Below, piece by piece: positions 6,319-14,799 of a DNA stretch of 29,546 nucleotides. Below the pieces are notes generated by a model. It did not search any database. It saw nothing but the letters and a program-made list of their open reading frames with translations, and was not told the origin of the DNA. This stretch comes from Flavobacteriales bacterium (lineage in GTDB: Bacteria; Bacteroidota; Bacteroidia; UBA10329), in NCBI GenBank assembly GCA_020635495.1, contig JACJZQ010000023.1, forward strand, positions 1 through 29,546, given 5' to 3'. The translations under genes and the position numbers were made by a program. How positions within the stretch are numbered: the stretch's first letter is position 1; each line of letters starts with the position of its first letter.

Positions 6319-9300
6319 TTATTCCGCCTGACTGAAAGCCTCGAATTTTTCAATGCGTTTCAGTTCAGCCTGTGCCTGTTTTTGGATATCGTCCGTGTAA
6401 TTCTCCACCACATTCTGCAGCGTGAGTTTGGCTTGGAACATATCGTCCTGCTTCACATAATTCTGCGCCAGCAATAGGAACGATTTCCCGACCCAATTCT
6501 CATAATTGGCGAACTGATTGACCATCTCGAAAATGGTCTCTTGGCTCTTTTCGTAATCGCCACGCGTGTGATGAATTTCCGCGATGGTGTACTTGGCTTC
6601 GGCACCAGCCACGTTCTGCGCCTGATTGACAACCTGCTGGAATTTCGCCAACGCGATGTCGTAATTCTCCATGCCGAGCGCACACTTAGCAGAAATCAAA
6701 TTGGCTTCATCTTTCACGGTGCGCTCCACCCTATCCGACCGCAGAACCTTCTCCGCGTACTCATCCGCCAAGCCGAAATCATCCATTTTGAAATGCGTAC
6801 GCATCAGGCCAATCCGTGCTTCGAGTTTGTTCTCCGAACGCTCCGCGATCTCTTCCAGCATCGCGTATTTCAATTGCGCCTGCGCGAACTCCTTTTGATA
6901 CATGTGTATCTGCGCAGCGGCCACCAAAGCGCGCTCGGTGTAGCTGGTTTTGGCGTATTCCAACACGTGGTTGAAATCCGTTAGCGCCTCTTCATATTCC
7001 TTCAGGTTGAGCGCAATTTCAGCCTTGAAATAGTGTGCATCCAACGCGAAATAGCCGTTCGGGAATTTCTGCAGATACTTCTCAAATTCCTGCATGGCGC
7101 TGACCATCTCGCCACGCTGATACATCAACTGCGCAGCTTCGTAGTAAGATGTGTCCAACGAACCTTTGGTCGCATCTGGGAAACTGTTCTGCGAGAGGTA
7201 ATCCTCAAACTGGCGCACGTTTCCGTCTTCCACATAGATCTTCTGGATCTTACCCAATGCTTCCGAAGCCTCAGAAGTTCCTGGGTAATCGTTAGCAACC
7301 TGCTTGAAGAGCGGCAACGCTGTTTCATCCTCGTTCCGATTGTAGAACACCAGCGCCTTGTTCAGAATGCTTCTGCCCGCGTACTGCGATTGCGGATGTT
7401 CGTCCACCACCTTATCGAACCATGCCACGGCATCATCAGGCTTGTCGGAGAAAAAGTACGTCTCTCCTATTTCGAACTTGGCATCGACCACAAATTCTGA
7501 GTTCGGGTACGAGCTGATCAGCGAATTCAGCTTGCTGATCTTCGACCGCGACTTGCCCTGCAATCCGTAGCACATCGCTACTTGGAAAAGTGCGTAATCG
7601 GTCTCCTGTCCGTTCATGCCAATAGCCTTGTTGTAGTACGCAATGGCCTTGCCTGTGTTCTTCTGCACGTAGTAGCAATCGGCAATGCGCAGGTAGGCAT
7701 CATTCACGCGCAGCGCATCGTACTTCTCCAATTCCAAGAATTTCAGGAAAGCAGTTATCGCATTCGCCTCATCCTGTTTTTCGAAATGCACATACGCCAA
7801 GCCGTAATGCGCCAGTTTGAACACCTCGGTTCTGTCAGCATTCGTAGCCAAAATGTGCTGATTGTACGCATCTATGGCGCGCTGGTGCTGACCGAGATTG
7901 GCTAATGCTTCAGCCTTCCAGAACAGCGATTTGGCAGCGGTCAGTTTATCCACTCCGAACTCATTCGCCATCTTGAAAAACCGAATGCTGCGCTCGTAAT
8001 TGCCATCGTTGTAGAGTTCCATTCCGCGTTTGAGGGCCGTTTGCTGGTAGATCTCCTTGTGCAGATTGGTCTTCTTCCTGATCTTCTCGATGGTGGCCAA
8101 CGCACCTTCATAATCGCCCGTGCTCAGGTGCACCTTCATGATCAGTTCCTGCGCCTCATCCGCGCGGTCGCTGCCCAAATGCTCATCCACGTACTTCTCG
8201 AAAGCCGTTATCGCCTCATTGTTCGGGTCGTAACTCAGCTCGAACGAAAGCTTGGCATAATTGAAAATGGCGGTCTCCTGCAATTCCTTGTCGAACGCCA
8301 TTTCCGAAGCCAACTTGAAGGCATTGCGTGCCGAATGCTTGTCGCCTGTTTTCAGGTACGCATCTGCCATCTGGTAGTACGCCAGTTGCGCCATCTCGTC
8401 CTGCTCCTTCACGGTCTGCTCGAAGTAGCTGGCAGCCTTCTCGAAATTGCCCGCTTTGTAGCACGCAAATGCCAATCGATACACCTCCTCGCGGTCCCAG
8501 TTCAGTTTGGAGTACGCCTCTTCCAAATACGGTACGGCCATAGAGAATTCGCCCATCTGGTAGTAGGCATCCCCGATCATCTTATGCAAGTTGCCACTTG
8601 CAAGACCAGAGAACTTCTTCCCCATGAGCCGCTCCCCGTATTCGATAACTTCTTCGTCTTTGCCCTGCGCCTGCAGGATCTGCAAAATGTATAGCGGAAC
8701 GATCTTCCCGAAGGTCTCATCGCCCTCCAGCAACGAGAAACCCTCGTACGCCTCATCATACTTGGCTTCCTTAAACAGGATGTACGAATTGTAGTACGTG
8801 ATAGGAGCGTAGTATGGGCTCTCAATATCGTACTCCACCAGCGCGAATTCCGACTTCGTTTTCTCGTAATCTTCCCGCTGAAAATGCGCGTATCCCTTCT
8901 TGAAATGGAACTCGTTTCGTTCGGCACGCGCCAGCTGCTTCTCGTCCACTTTATCAAACCATTTCAGCACGTTTTTGAACTTGCGTTTGGTGTGCGCATA
9001 CCGCCCCAAATGAAAATACGCCATCTGCACCTTGGCGTGCTCAGGATGGTCCTTCACGAAGGTTTCCATCATCTTATCGCCATGCTCGTTAAAGAGCTCC
9101 AAGGCACACAGCGCGCTGTAGTACTCGGCATTCTCCAACTCCACACTCGAGAGCAAATGCGGATTTTCCAACGCCTTGTTGAAACGATGCTGAGCGGCAG
9201 CATATTTCTTCTTCTGTACGTGCTCCAGCCCCGCGTTGTAATCGCGCAGCGCGTCATCATCCACGCTGATGGTCTGGGCAGTTGTTTGTACCGCGAAAAA

Positions 9301-9465
9301 GAGAAACAACCAAAATGACCCTCTCGCCCTGCGGGCACTCCCCCTTTCAAGGGGGAGAGTTGCTACTTCGGGCAACAATTGGAGAACTCCTACGGCTCCC
9401 CTCCTTCGAAAGGAGGGGTTGGGGGTGGTCACATTTTGCGTACGGAGATTAGCCTGACATTCCAT
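6319..9465 (-). CDS. Giant exported TPR protein
   Basis: About 1048 residues from the ATG at 9465; an alternative ATG at 9525 adds 20 residues. After the hydrophobic stretch FWLFLFFAVQTTAQ the whole chain is helical tetratricopeptide repeats. Examples of the pattern are YYSALCALELF, AHFQREDYEKTKSEF, YQMGEFSMAVPYLEEAY, YHYFKAEIALNLKEYEEAL-type units and GDYEKSQETIFEMV near the end. I count well over fifteen TPR-like units, some resembling the YbgF/BamD type (FPNGYFALDAHY, YPNSEFVVDAKF). It is probably periplasmic and binds proteins. The gene lies directly upstream of the beta-barrel gene on the same strand. The N-terminus is odd: residues between the start and the hydrophobic core are encoded by dispersed repeat DNA, so the true initiation codon is uncertain. 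Confidence 0.82.
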   Translation of the reverse strand: MECQANLRTQNVTTPNPSFRRRGAVGVLQLLPEVATLPLERGSARRARGSFWLFLFFAVQTTAQTISVDDDALRDYNAGLEHVQKKKYAAAQHRFNKALENPHLLSSVELENAEYYSALCALELFNEHGDKMMETFVKDHPEHAKVQMAYFHLGRYAHTKRKFKNVLKWFDKVDEKQLARAERNEFHFKKGYAHFQREDYEKTKSEFALVEYDIESPYYAPITYYNSYILFKEAKYDEAYEGFSLLEGDETFGKIVPLYILQILQAQGKDEEVIEYGERLMGKKFSGLASGNLHKMIGDAYYQMGEFSMAVPYLEEAYSKLNWDREEVYRLAFACYKAGNFEKAASYFEQTVKEQDEMAQLAYYQMADAYLKTGDKHSARNAFKLASEMAFDKELQETAIFNYAKLSFELSYDPNNEAITAFEKYVDEHLGSDRADEAQELIMKVHLSTGDYEGALATIEKIRKKTNLHKEIYQQTALKRGMELYNDGNYERSIRFFKMANEFGVDKLTAAKSLFWKAEALANLGQHQRAIDAYNQHILATNADRTEVFKLAHYGLAYVHFEKQDEANAITAFLKFLELEKYDALRVNDAYLRIADCYYVQKNTGKAIAYYNKAIGMNGQETDYALFQVAMCYGLQGKSRSKISKLNSLISSYPNSEFVVDAKFEIGETYFFSDKPDDAVAWFDKVVDEHPQSQYAGRSILNKALVFYNRNEDETALPLFKQVANDYPGTSEASEALGKIQKIYVEDGNVRQFEDYLSQNSFPDATKGSLDTSYYEAAQLMYQRGEMVSAMQEFEKYLQKFPNGYFALDAHYFKAEIALNLKEYEEALTDFNHVLEYAKTSYTERALVAAAQIHMYQKEFAQAQLKYAMLEEIAERSENKLEARIGLMRTHFKMDDFGLADEYAEKVLRSDRVERTVKDEANLISAKCALGMENYDIALAKFQQVVNQAQNVAGAEAKYTIAEIHHTRGDYEKSQETIFEMVNQFANYENWVGKSFLLLAQNYVKQDDMFQAKLTLQNVVENYTDDIQKQAQAELKRIEKFEAFSQAE
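9338..9430. repeat. Double-hairpin dispersed repeat within the TPR gene 5' end
   Basis: CTCCCCCTT-TC-AAGGGGGAG (9338-9357) and CCCCTCCTT-CGA-AAGGAGGGG (9398-9418) are two perfect 9-bp stems joined by a 40-base linker. The segment ends in GGTTGGGGGTGGTC, nearly identical to the tail of the repeat at 12097-12115. Read in frame, it produces the low-complexity TTPNPSFRRRG...RGSARRARG part of the TPR precursor. Confidence 0.75.
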
Positions 9466-9627
9466 ATCGGGGTAGTTTGAGTGAACGGGAAAAATTGGGT
9501 AAACCTGACGCCACTTAAACGCCACCGCATTTCGGGCTATTGCACAGAATGCCCGCCCAACAAGGCTTTCGAGCCATGCGTTATATCATTTGAAACAAGA
9601 GGTGTGGGTTCCGAGTTCTACGTTTAA

Positions 9628-9661
9628 AGTTCAAGGTTGCGCCCACTTTGAACCTTGAACT
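9628..9661. repeat. Inverted repeat between the steroid-reductase-like and TPR genes
   Basis: AGTTCAAGGTT (9628-9638) and AACCTTGAACT (9651-9661) are perfect 11-base arms around a 12-base loop. Similar ACTTTGAAC words follow at 9666-9674. It lies just after the stop of the upstream minus-strand gene. With no clear U-run it is a weak terminator candidate; a dispersed repeat is equally likely. Confidence 0.5.
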
Positions 9662-9674
9662 AACAACTTTGAAC

Positions 9675-10436
9675 TCAATACAAAAACGGAATAACGCGCT
9701 TGCGTTCTTTCGGGTAATCTGAGAATTTATCGAGGTAGAACTGATGGTGATCTTTGGCACGCGGCACCAAGTTGGCAAACGTCCAAATGGCAAATGAAGC
9801 CGCAGGTAAATTCCAAGCCAGAATGGCAAAACCTGTCCATTCCAAAATTTCCCCAAACAGGTTGGGCGCACTCACATAATTGAATAGTCCACCACGCGGG
9901 ATAACGTAGCCTGTTTCACCAGGTTTTCGCAGGTTCATCAACTTTTCGTCCGCCCAAAAGTTGATACCGAAACCAAGCACAAACAGCGGTAATCCCACCA
10001 AAAACTGCCAGCTCGTTAGCCAATCTTCTGTGTAAGAACTCAACTCCGCCAAATAAAACCCATTGAACCCTGCGTTGAACAGGTTGAAGAACACAGCTGA
10101 AAACACAATCGTAATCGGCATTAGCTTGTTTCCACTCTTAATCCTGAACGGAAAAATGAACGTACGATTGAGGTAATGCAGCAGCCACAATCCGCCAATT
10201 ATCCACGTAACGGAATTCACTTTCGAACCGAAAACCAACGAAACGAAAATGATGGCAAACGATGGCAATTCCATTAGCAGCCACCCGAACTTGTTCTTAA
10301 TCATCGGTCCCCAACCCGATTTGGTGTGCCTGCCGAACGGTGCTGTTACGAATTGCAGCAGCACAAAAATGCCCAACGCCAAAGCAATCCACGCCCAAAC
10401 GAACAGTTCAAAATGCGCTGCAAACCATGTTTTCAT
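9675..10436 (-). CDS. Steroid 5-alpha-reductase family membrane protein
   Basis: A 253-residue polytopic membrane protein. The C-terminal half carries the family signature: GYVIPRGGLFNYVSAPNLFGEI, then EWTGFAILAW, and a closing NLVPRAKDHHQFYLDKFSDYP with RKRVIPFLY. This is the NADPH-binding catalytic region of 3-oxo-5-alpha-steroid 4-dehydrogenases (PF02544). Five or six hydrophobic helices are visible, the first at about residues 9-30. The reaction is expected to be NADPH-dependent reduction of a double bond next to a carbonyl, but bacterial members rarely have known substrates, and sterol use in this organism is not shown by the sequence. It appears to be a single-gene unit; the inverted repeat at 9628-9661 lies downstream. 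Confidence 0.88.
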   Translation of the reverse strand: MKTWFAAHFELFVWAWIALALGIFVLLQFVTAPFGRHTKSGWGPMIKNKFGWLLMELPSFAIIFVSLVFGSKVNSVTWIIGGLWLLHYLNRTFIFPFRIKSGNKLMPITIVFSAVFFNLFNAGFNGFYLAELSSYTEDWLTSWQFLVGLPLFVLGFGINFWADEKLMNLRKPGETGYVIPRGGLFNYVSAPNLFGEILEWTGFAILAWNLPAASFAIWTFANLVPRAKDHHQFYLDKFSDYPKERKRVIPFLY

Positions 10437-10533
10437 GGGTCTAACATAGGTTTCCTAATTGAAATCAGGATTGACCGAAACCACTACCCTGCTGTCATTT
10501 CACCATAACCACGTTTGCAAAGCAAATCCTTGC

Positions 10534-12024
10534 TCAAACCCCATAGATCACCCCATACTTTTTCTGGGCGTAATCCATAAAGTACTTTGCGTTCAGCGGT
10601 TCGCCCGTAATTCGTTCCGAAAGCTCATCCGAACCATATTGTCTTCCATATTGGTGGATGTTCTCGCGTAGCCACACCAATAGGTTTTTCAAGTACGGAC
10701 GTGCATCATTCGTGTCGAGCGTTCCGATCTGTTTTTCCGCAGCCGCATGGAATTGAGCGGCATAGAAACTACCGATAGAGTAGGTAGGGAAGTAGCCAAT
10801 GCTGCCGTGGCTCCAATGGATGTCCTGCAACACACCTTGGCTATCGCTCGGAACATCCACACCCAGATATTCCTTGTATTTCGCGTTCCACGCAGATGGA
10901 AGATCGGCCGCATTCAATTTCTCTTCCATGATCGCCTTCTCGATCTCGTAGCGGATCAGAATATGGAAATGGTAGGTCAGCTCATCGGCATTCACACGGA
11001 TCAGACTTGGCTCAACCTTGTTCATGGCCTTGAAGAAATCCATGGCCGAAACACCGTCAAACTGCGTTGGGAAGATATCCTTCAACCGCGCAAATTTCCA
11101 TTCCCAGAAAGCAAGCGAACGCCCCACGTTGTTCTCCCACAATCGGCTCTGACTTTCGTGAATTCCCAACCCAACAGCAGAACCTGACGGAAGCCCGTAA
11201 TCGCTGTCTGGCAAGCCTTGCTCATACAGCGCGTGGCCACCTTCGTGAATGCAACTCCACAGCATTTCATTGAACGTTTCCTCCGAAACACGCGTGGTCA
11301 CGCGCACATCCTTCGCCCCAAAATTGATGGTGAACGGATGGCTCGAAAGATCCTGACGGCCACCGTTAAAATCGTAACCCATATCCTTCAGAACCTCAAT
11401 GCCAAAATCCCATTGCTTGTCGTGGTTGAAGTACTGATCCATAAAACTGTCGTTCACCTGCGGCTTCGCCTTGATGGAATCCAACAGCGGCTTCAGGTCG
11501 TTCTTCACGCCATCAAATAAGCGGTCGAGTTTCTCAACGGTGCAATCAGGTTCGTACTCATCGCACAGCGCATCGTACGGATGCCCTTCAAAACCCACAA
11601 TTCCCGCCTCCTTGCGCTTTAGGTCGATCACCTTTTGAAGGTAAGGCGCGTAAATGCTGAAATCGTTCGCCTTTTTGGCTTCCTGCCAATGGTAAAAAGC
11701 CTCGCTGGTGGCACGACTCGTTTCCTCTACAAACTTGGCATCGAATAGGGTTTTCCGCTTTAGGTCGCGAGCGGTCAGTTCAATATTCCGCGCTTCTTTT
11801 TTCTCATTCGGAAGATCGGCCAAAAGGCCATCTACCAATTTTTTCAGTTCTGGGTCAACCAACTTTTCATGTGCCAGTTTCGATAGCGTTCCGATCTGCT
11901 GTGCCCTGCGCGCATGACCGTTCTTCGGCATGTACGTTTCCAGATCCCAATGCAGTAGCGCGGTGGCGTAAGAGATGTCAGCAATTTCAGAAAGCAGTTC
12001 GGTGTAACGCGTGTAATCAGACAT
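10534..12024 (-). CDS. M32-family metallocarboxypeptidase (Taq type)
   Basis: A 496-residue cytoplasmic zinc carboxypeptidase that removes C-terminal residues from peptides. The zinc motif HEGGH is at residues 260-264, and the third ligand is Glu290 in HESQSRLWEN, the M32 hallmark. The length matches the family (about 500). There is no signal peptide. The start at 12024 is well placed: the minus strand has TACATTCG, one mismatch from the -7 consensus, at 12046-12053, about 20 bases upstream. The neighbouring genes run in different directions or are separated by gaps, so it is probably transcribed alone. Confidence 0.95.
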   Translation of the reverse strand: MSDYTRYTELLSEIADISYATALLHWDLETYMPKNGHARRAQQIGTLSKLAHEKLVDPELKKLVDGLLADLPNEKKEARNIELTARDLKRKTLFDAKFVEETSRATSEAFYHWQEAKKANDFSIYAPYLQKVIDLKRKEAGIVGFEGHPYDALCDEYEPDCTVEKLDRLFDGVKNDLKPLLDSIKAKPQVNDSFMDQYFNHDKQWDFGIEVLKDMGYDFNGGRQDLSSHPFTINFGAKDVRVTTRVSEETFNEMLWSCIHEGGHALYEQGLPDSDYGLPSGSAVGLGIHESQSRLWENNVGRSLAFWEWKFARLKDIFPTQFDGVSAMDFFKAMNKVEPSLIRVNADELTYHFHILIRYEIEKAIMEEKLNAADLPSAWNAKYKEYLGVDVPSDSQGVLQDIHWSHGSIGYFPTYSIGSFYAAQFHAAAEKQIGTLDTNDARPYLKNLLVWLRENIHQYGRQYGSDELSERITGEPLNAKYFMDYAQKKYGVIYGV

Positions 12025-12082
12025 GGAAAATTGATTTTGAGGATGCGAATGTAAAATAATCCGTGGCCTTGTTCAGGGCAAA

Positions 12083-12117
12083 CTCCCCTCCTGGGAAGGA
12101 GGGGTTGGGGGAGGTCG
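12083..12117. repeat. Dispersed hairpin repeat in a divergent intergenic region
   Basis: CCCCTCCT-GGGA-AGGAGGGG (12085-12104), then TTGGGGGAGGTC. It shares GGAGGGGTTGGGGG plus GGTC with the repeat ending at 9430, in the same orientation. It lies between the M32 gene and the ThDP enzyme gene. Confidence 0.7.
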
Positions 12118-12165
12118 TGGATTTTGCTTAAAATCGTGCTTCAATTTTTAACACCCACACCACAG

Positions 12166-13833
12166 ATGAGCAAGGGAAAAACGAATGGCGCCAAAGCATT
12201 ACTCGATACGTTGATGAACGCGGGTATCGACACCTGTTTCACCAATCCGGGAACTTCGGAAATGCATTTTGTAGCTGCGCTGGATGACAGCGATATGCGA
12301 GCCGTGCTCACGCTTTTCGAAGGTGTGGCAACGGGTGCAGCCGATGGTTACGCGCGGATCGCAGGAAAGCCAGCAGCCACGTTGCTTCACTTGGGTTGCG
12401 GCCTTGGAAATGGTTTGGCCAACTTGCATAACGCAAGGAAAGCTCGTGTTCCGATGGTGAATATTGTAGGCGACCACGCCACGTACCACACGCAGTATGA
12501 TGCGCAGCTTCAATCGGATATTGAAACCGTAGCGAAGAATGTTTCCAAGTGGGTGAGAACCACACAGGAGACAAGCAAAATCGGGGAAGATGCGGCCGAG
12601 GCGATCAAAGTCGCCACAGGCGCTCCGAACCAGATTTCTACACTCATTCTGCCAGCCGATGTTTCTTGGGGCGAAGGTGGAACGGCCATCTCAGATTTCA
12701 CGCAACCTGCACCAGAAGTAGCTTCTGACGAAGTGGTCAACAGCGTTGCTGAGGTACTGAAATCTTCAGGAAAGAAAACCGCCATTCTGCTTGGTAGAAG
12801 GGTGATCTTGGAAGACGGACTGATGCTCGCTTCCAAGCTTTCGGAAAAGACTGGAGCTAAACTGTTCACGGAAGTATTCCCAACGCGATTGCAGCGCGGT
12901 GCAGGTTTGCCGAACGTGGAACGCATCGCCTATTTGGCCGAAATGGCCTCGGTTCAATTGGGTGGTTACGACCACCTTATTCTGATTGATGCCAAAGCGC
13001 CTGTTTCATTCTTCGCTTATCCAGGTAAGAAGAGTTACCTCGTGCCAGACGATTGCAAACTACACGACCTTGTAACGAAAGAGCAGGATGCCATGAAGAG
13101 CTTGGAAGCGTTGGTTGCCGCGGTAGGCGCAACCGACACCGCTCCGAAATTGCAGGAAGCCTCTCGCCCAAAACTTCCTTCGGGTAGTCTGAATGCCGAA
13201 AAAATAGCACAGGCCATCGGTGCGCTGCTTCCAGAGCACGCCATTATTTCGGATGAGGCGCAGACATCAGGCTTGAAAATCCCGTTCTACACCGCTGGCT
13301 CCCCAAAGCACGACCTACTTACGCTTACAGGTGGTGCTATCGGACAGGGATTGCCCGTGGCAGTGGGTGCTGCGGTGGCTGGTCGAAACAGGCCTGTGCT
13401 GGCATTGGTGGGCGATGGTTCGAGCATGTACACCATTCAGTCGCTTTGGACAATTGTTGCGGAGAAGTTGGACGTGGTGACCGTGGTGATGAACAACGGT
13501 TCGTACGCCATTCTCAATATCGAGTTGGAAAGAGTAGGAGCCGAGAAGGTTGGGCCGAAAGCCAAGGCACAGTTGGATATTTCAGAACCTGGAATAGACT
13601 TCGTTTCCATCGCCAACGGAATGGGAATGCCTGCTGAACGTGTGCGCACGGCCGAAGAATTCAATAAGGCGTTGGAAAATGCTATCCGTGAACCAGGACC
13701 GCACTTGATCGATGCAGTTGTGCCAAGTGAGTACGAAGGTTTTAAATTGAAAGCGTTGCCTTATCTATTGAGTTCATTGGATAAGATTCCGAACTCCTGG
13801 GCAAAGGCGCTGAAGAACAAGTTAGCTCCGTAG
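12166..13833 (+). CDS. ThDP-dependent enzyme, acetolactate synthase large-subunit-like
   Basis: A 555-residue enzyme with the three-domain layout of the pyruvate oxidase/IlvB/benzoylformate decarboxylase group. The activating Glu is Glu52 in LFEGVATGAADGYARI. The ThDP/Mg site is GDGS (416-419) with NN at 443-444, about 25 residues on. The N-terminal FTNPGTSEMHF resembles benzoylformate decarboxylase-like relatives. No small regulatory subunit or other branched-chain gene is nearby, so it is probably not the main acetohydroxyacid synthase; a 2-oxoacid decarboxylase, lyase or oxidase role is possible. I chose the ATG at 12166 (MSKGKTNGAK) because the 14 residues from the earlier ATG at 12124 do not belong to the fold. 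Its TAG stop lies inside a palindromic repeat. Confidence 0.85.
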   Translation: MSKGKTNGAKALLDTLMNAGIDTCFTNPGTSEMHFVAALDDSDMRAVLTLFEGVATGAADGYARIAGKPAATLLHLGCGLGNGLANLHNARKARVPMVNIVGDHATYHTQYDAQLQSDIETVAKNVSKWVRTTQETSKIGEDAAEAIKVATGAPNQISTLILPADVSWGEGGTAISDFTQPAPEVASDEVVNSVAEVLKSSGKKTAILLGRRVILEDGLMLASKLSEKTGAKLFTEVFPTRLQRGAGLPNVERIAYLAEMASVQLGGYDHLILIDAKAPVSFFAYPGKKSYLVPDDCKLHDLVTKEQDAMKSLEALVAAVGATDTAPKLQEASRPKLPSGSLNAEKIAQAIGALLPEHAIISDEAQTSGLKIPFYTAGSPKHDLLTLTGGAIGQGLPVAVGAAVAGRNRPVLALVGDGSSMYTIQSLWTIVAEKLDVVTVVMNNGSYAILNIELERVGAEKVGPKAKAQLDISEPGIDFVSIANGMGMPAERVRTAEEFNKALENAIREPGPHLIDAVVPSEYEGFKLKALPYLLSSLDKIPNSWAKALKNKLAP

Positions 13834-13857
13834 GGGCTTACGGCCGTACGCCCTTAC
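13829..13857. terminator. Palindromic repeat (copy 2) filling the convergent gap
   Basis: GGGC-TTAC...GTAC-GCCC (13834-13853) forms an 8-bp stem with one mismatch, flanked by GTAG and TTAC exactly as in the copy at 4408-4434. The left flank supplies the TAG stop of the ThDP gene, and the right flank TTA is the TAA stop of the convergent DUF423 gene. It probably serves as a bidirectional terminator. Confidence 0.6.
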
Positions 13858-14240
13858 AATCGCAATCGTAGGAATTGCACAGCCACACTCAACCAGCCGG
13901 CTACCAAAATCAATCCCCCAATTGGTGTAACAGGGCCTAGCGCTCGAACGCCTTCCATTCCATGAACGGGAATGGTTGAAAGCAGGAAAATGGAACCTGA
14001 GAAAAACAGCGTTCCAATGGCGAAAAGCCAAAGAGAAACTTTCAGATTTACATTAAATTGTTTGCTAAGCACCACTGCCATAACCATGGCGAAAATGTGG
14101 TAATACTGATACCGCACACCTGTAGCAAAACTGTTCAGTTGCACATCACTCAACGTGCCTTGCAGACCATGTGCGCCAATGGCTCCAAGAATGACGGTTA
14201 TCGCTCCAAGTACAGTTGCAAATACGATCCAGTTTTTCAT
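13854..14240 (-). CDS. DUF423 family small membrane protein
   Basis: A 128-residue membrane protein with four hydrophobic helices. Family signatures are visible in order: GAIGAHGL near residue 20, RYQYYHIFAM at about 43-52, LFFSGSIFLL near 80, and GPVTPIGGLILVAGWL near the C-terminus. This pattern defines DUF423 (YgdD-like) inner-membrane proteins, whose function is unknown. The minus strand has TAGTTTTG four bases before the ATG, a full -7 consensus, so the mRNA is probably almost leaderless. The gene is convergent with the ThDP enzyme gene, with only 20 bases between stops. Confidence 0.92.
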   Translation of the reverse strand: MKNWIVFATVLGAITVILGAIGAHGLQGTLSDVQLNSFATGVRYQYYHIFAMVMAVVLSKQFNVNLKVSLWLFAIGTLFFSGSIFLLSTIPVHGMEGVRALGPVTPIGGLILVAGWLSVAVQFLRLRL

Positions 14241-14244
14241 GTGG

Positions 14245-14252
14245 CAAAACTA
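14245..14252 (-). promoter_or_regulatory. -7 promoter box of the DUF423 gene
   Basis: The minus strand reads TAGTTTTG, an exact TAnnTTTG match ending four bases before the ATG, the same geometry as at the desaturase gene. Confidence 0.55.
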
Positions 14253-14290
14253 GTGAAGAGTGAATAGCGACCAGCGAATAGAATGTACTT

Positions 14291-14360
14291 CGTCATTGCG
14301 AAGGAGGAACGAGTGAAGCAATCTCCCGAATAGGAATACCGCGCTTCACTCGGAATGACA
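14291..14360. repeat. CGTCATTGCGA-type dispersed repeat
   Basis: It begins CGTCATTGCGAAGGAGGAACGAG and ends CACTCGGAATGACA, with imperfectly complementary ends (GTCATTGCG/CGGAATGAC) and an internal GAAGCAATCTC. From memory this is a widespread intergenic repeat class in Bacteroidota and some other bacteria. It fills most of the gap between the thioesterase and DUF423 genes and may terminate the upstream operon. Confidence 0.7.
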
Positions 14361-14361
14361 A

Positions 14362-14799
14362 TTACCTGTAACCGATTTCTTCCGTTAGTGCAATATTGCT
14401 TCGCAGAAAAGTGCCTGAACCAAAGCCGATCTCTTTGCCATCTTCATTATAAATGGTGCTTTCGGCAATGATGGTGTTCTTAGAACGGAAACGGACTTTG
14501 CCAACTGATTTCAACTTGCCGTGGCTGCAAGGCCGTATCAGATTGACGTTGAAATTGGCAGTAAGAACAAATACGTCTTCAACCAACGAGTTGGCCGCAA
14601 AGAAGGCCGCATCATCCAACAGCTTGAAATACACCGAACCATGAATGGCATCTGCCGCATGGAAATACTTCTCATGGATTGTCAGACCTACCGTTGCCTC
14701 ACCTTCCGAGATGCTAATAGTAGTCGTGTCATAGATCATCTTCTGGACGTTGGCATCCAAGTACATGCGCTCGAGCTTTTGGAAGTGGGATCTTGTCAT
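14362..14799 (-). CDS. PaaI-type hotdog-fold thioesterase
   Basis: A 145-residue single hotdog domain. The substrate-site motif is HGSVYFKLLDDAAFFAANS (residues about 53-71), equivalent to HGG...D in PaaI-type acyl-CoA thioesterases, followed by the strands VFVLTANFNVNLIRP and GKVRFRSKNTIIAEST. The predicted reaction is hydrolysis of an acyl-CoA thioester; the acyl chain is unknown. It is the last gene of a compact three-gene unit: its ATG immediately follows the TAA stop of the zinc-ribbon gene with no spacer. A dispersed repeat lies just downstream. Confidence 0.85.
   Translation of the reverse strand: MTRSHFQKLERMYLDANVQKMIYDTTTISISEGEATVGLTIHEKYFHAADAIHGSVYFKLLDDAAFFAANSLVEDVFVLTANFNVNLIRPCSHGKLKSVGKVRFRSKNTIIAESTIYNEDGKEIGFGSGTFLRSNIALTEEIGYR

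Noticed and set aside
8041..8694. 217-codon plus-strand open frame opposite the TPR gene
   Set aside because: Antisense shadow of a strong TPR coding sequence; Leu/Val/Arg-rich translation typical of reversed coding DNA.
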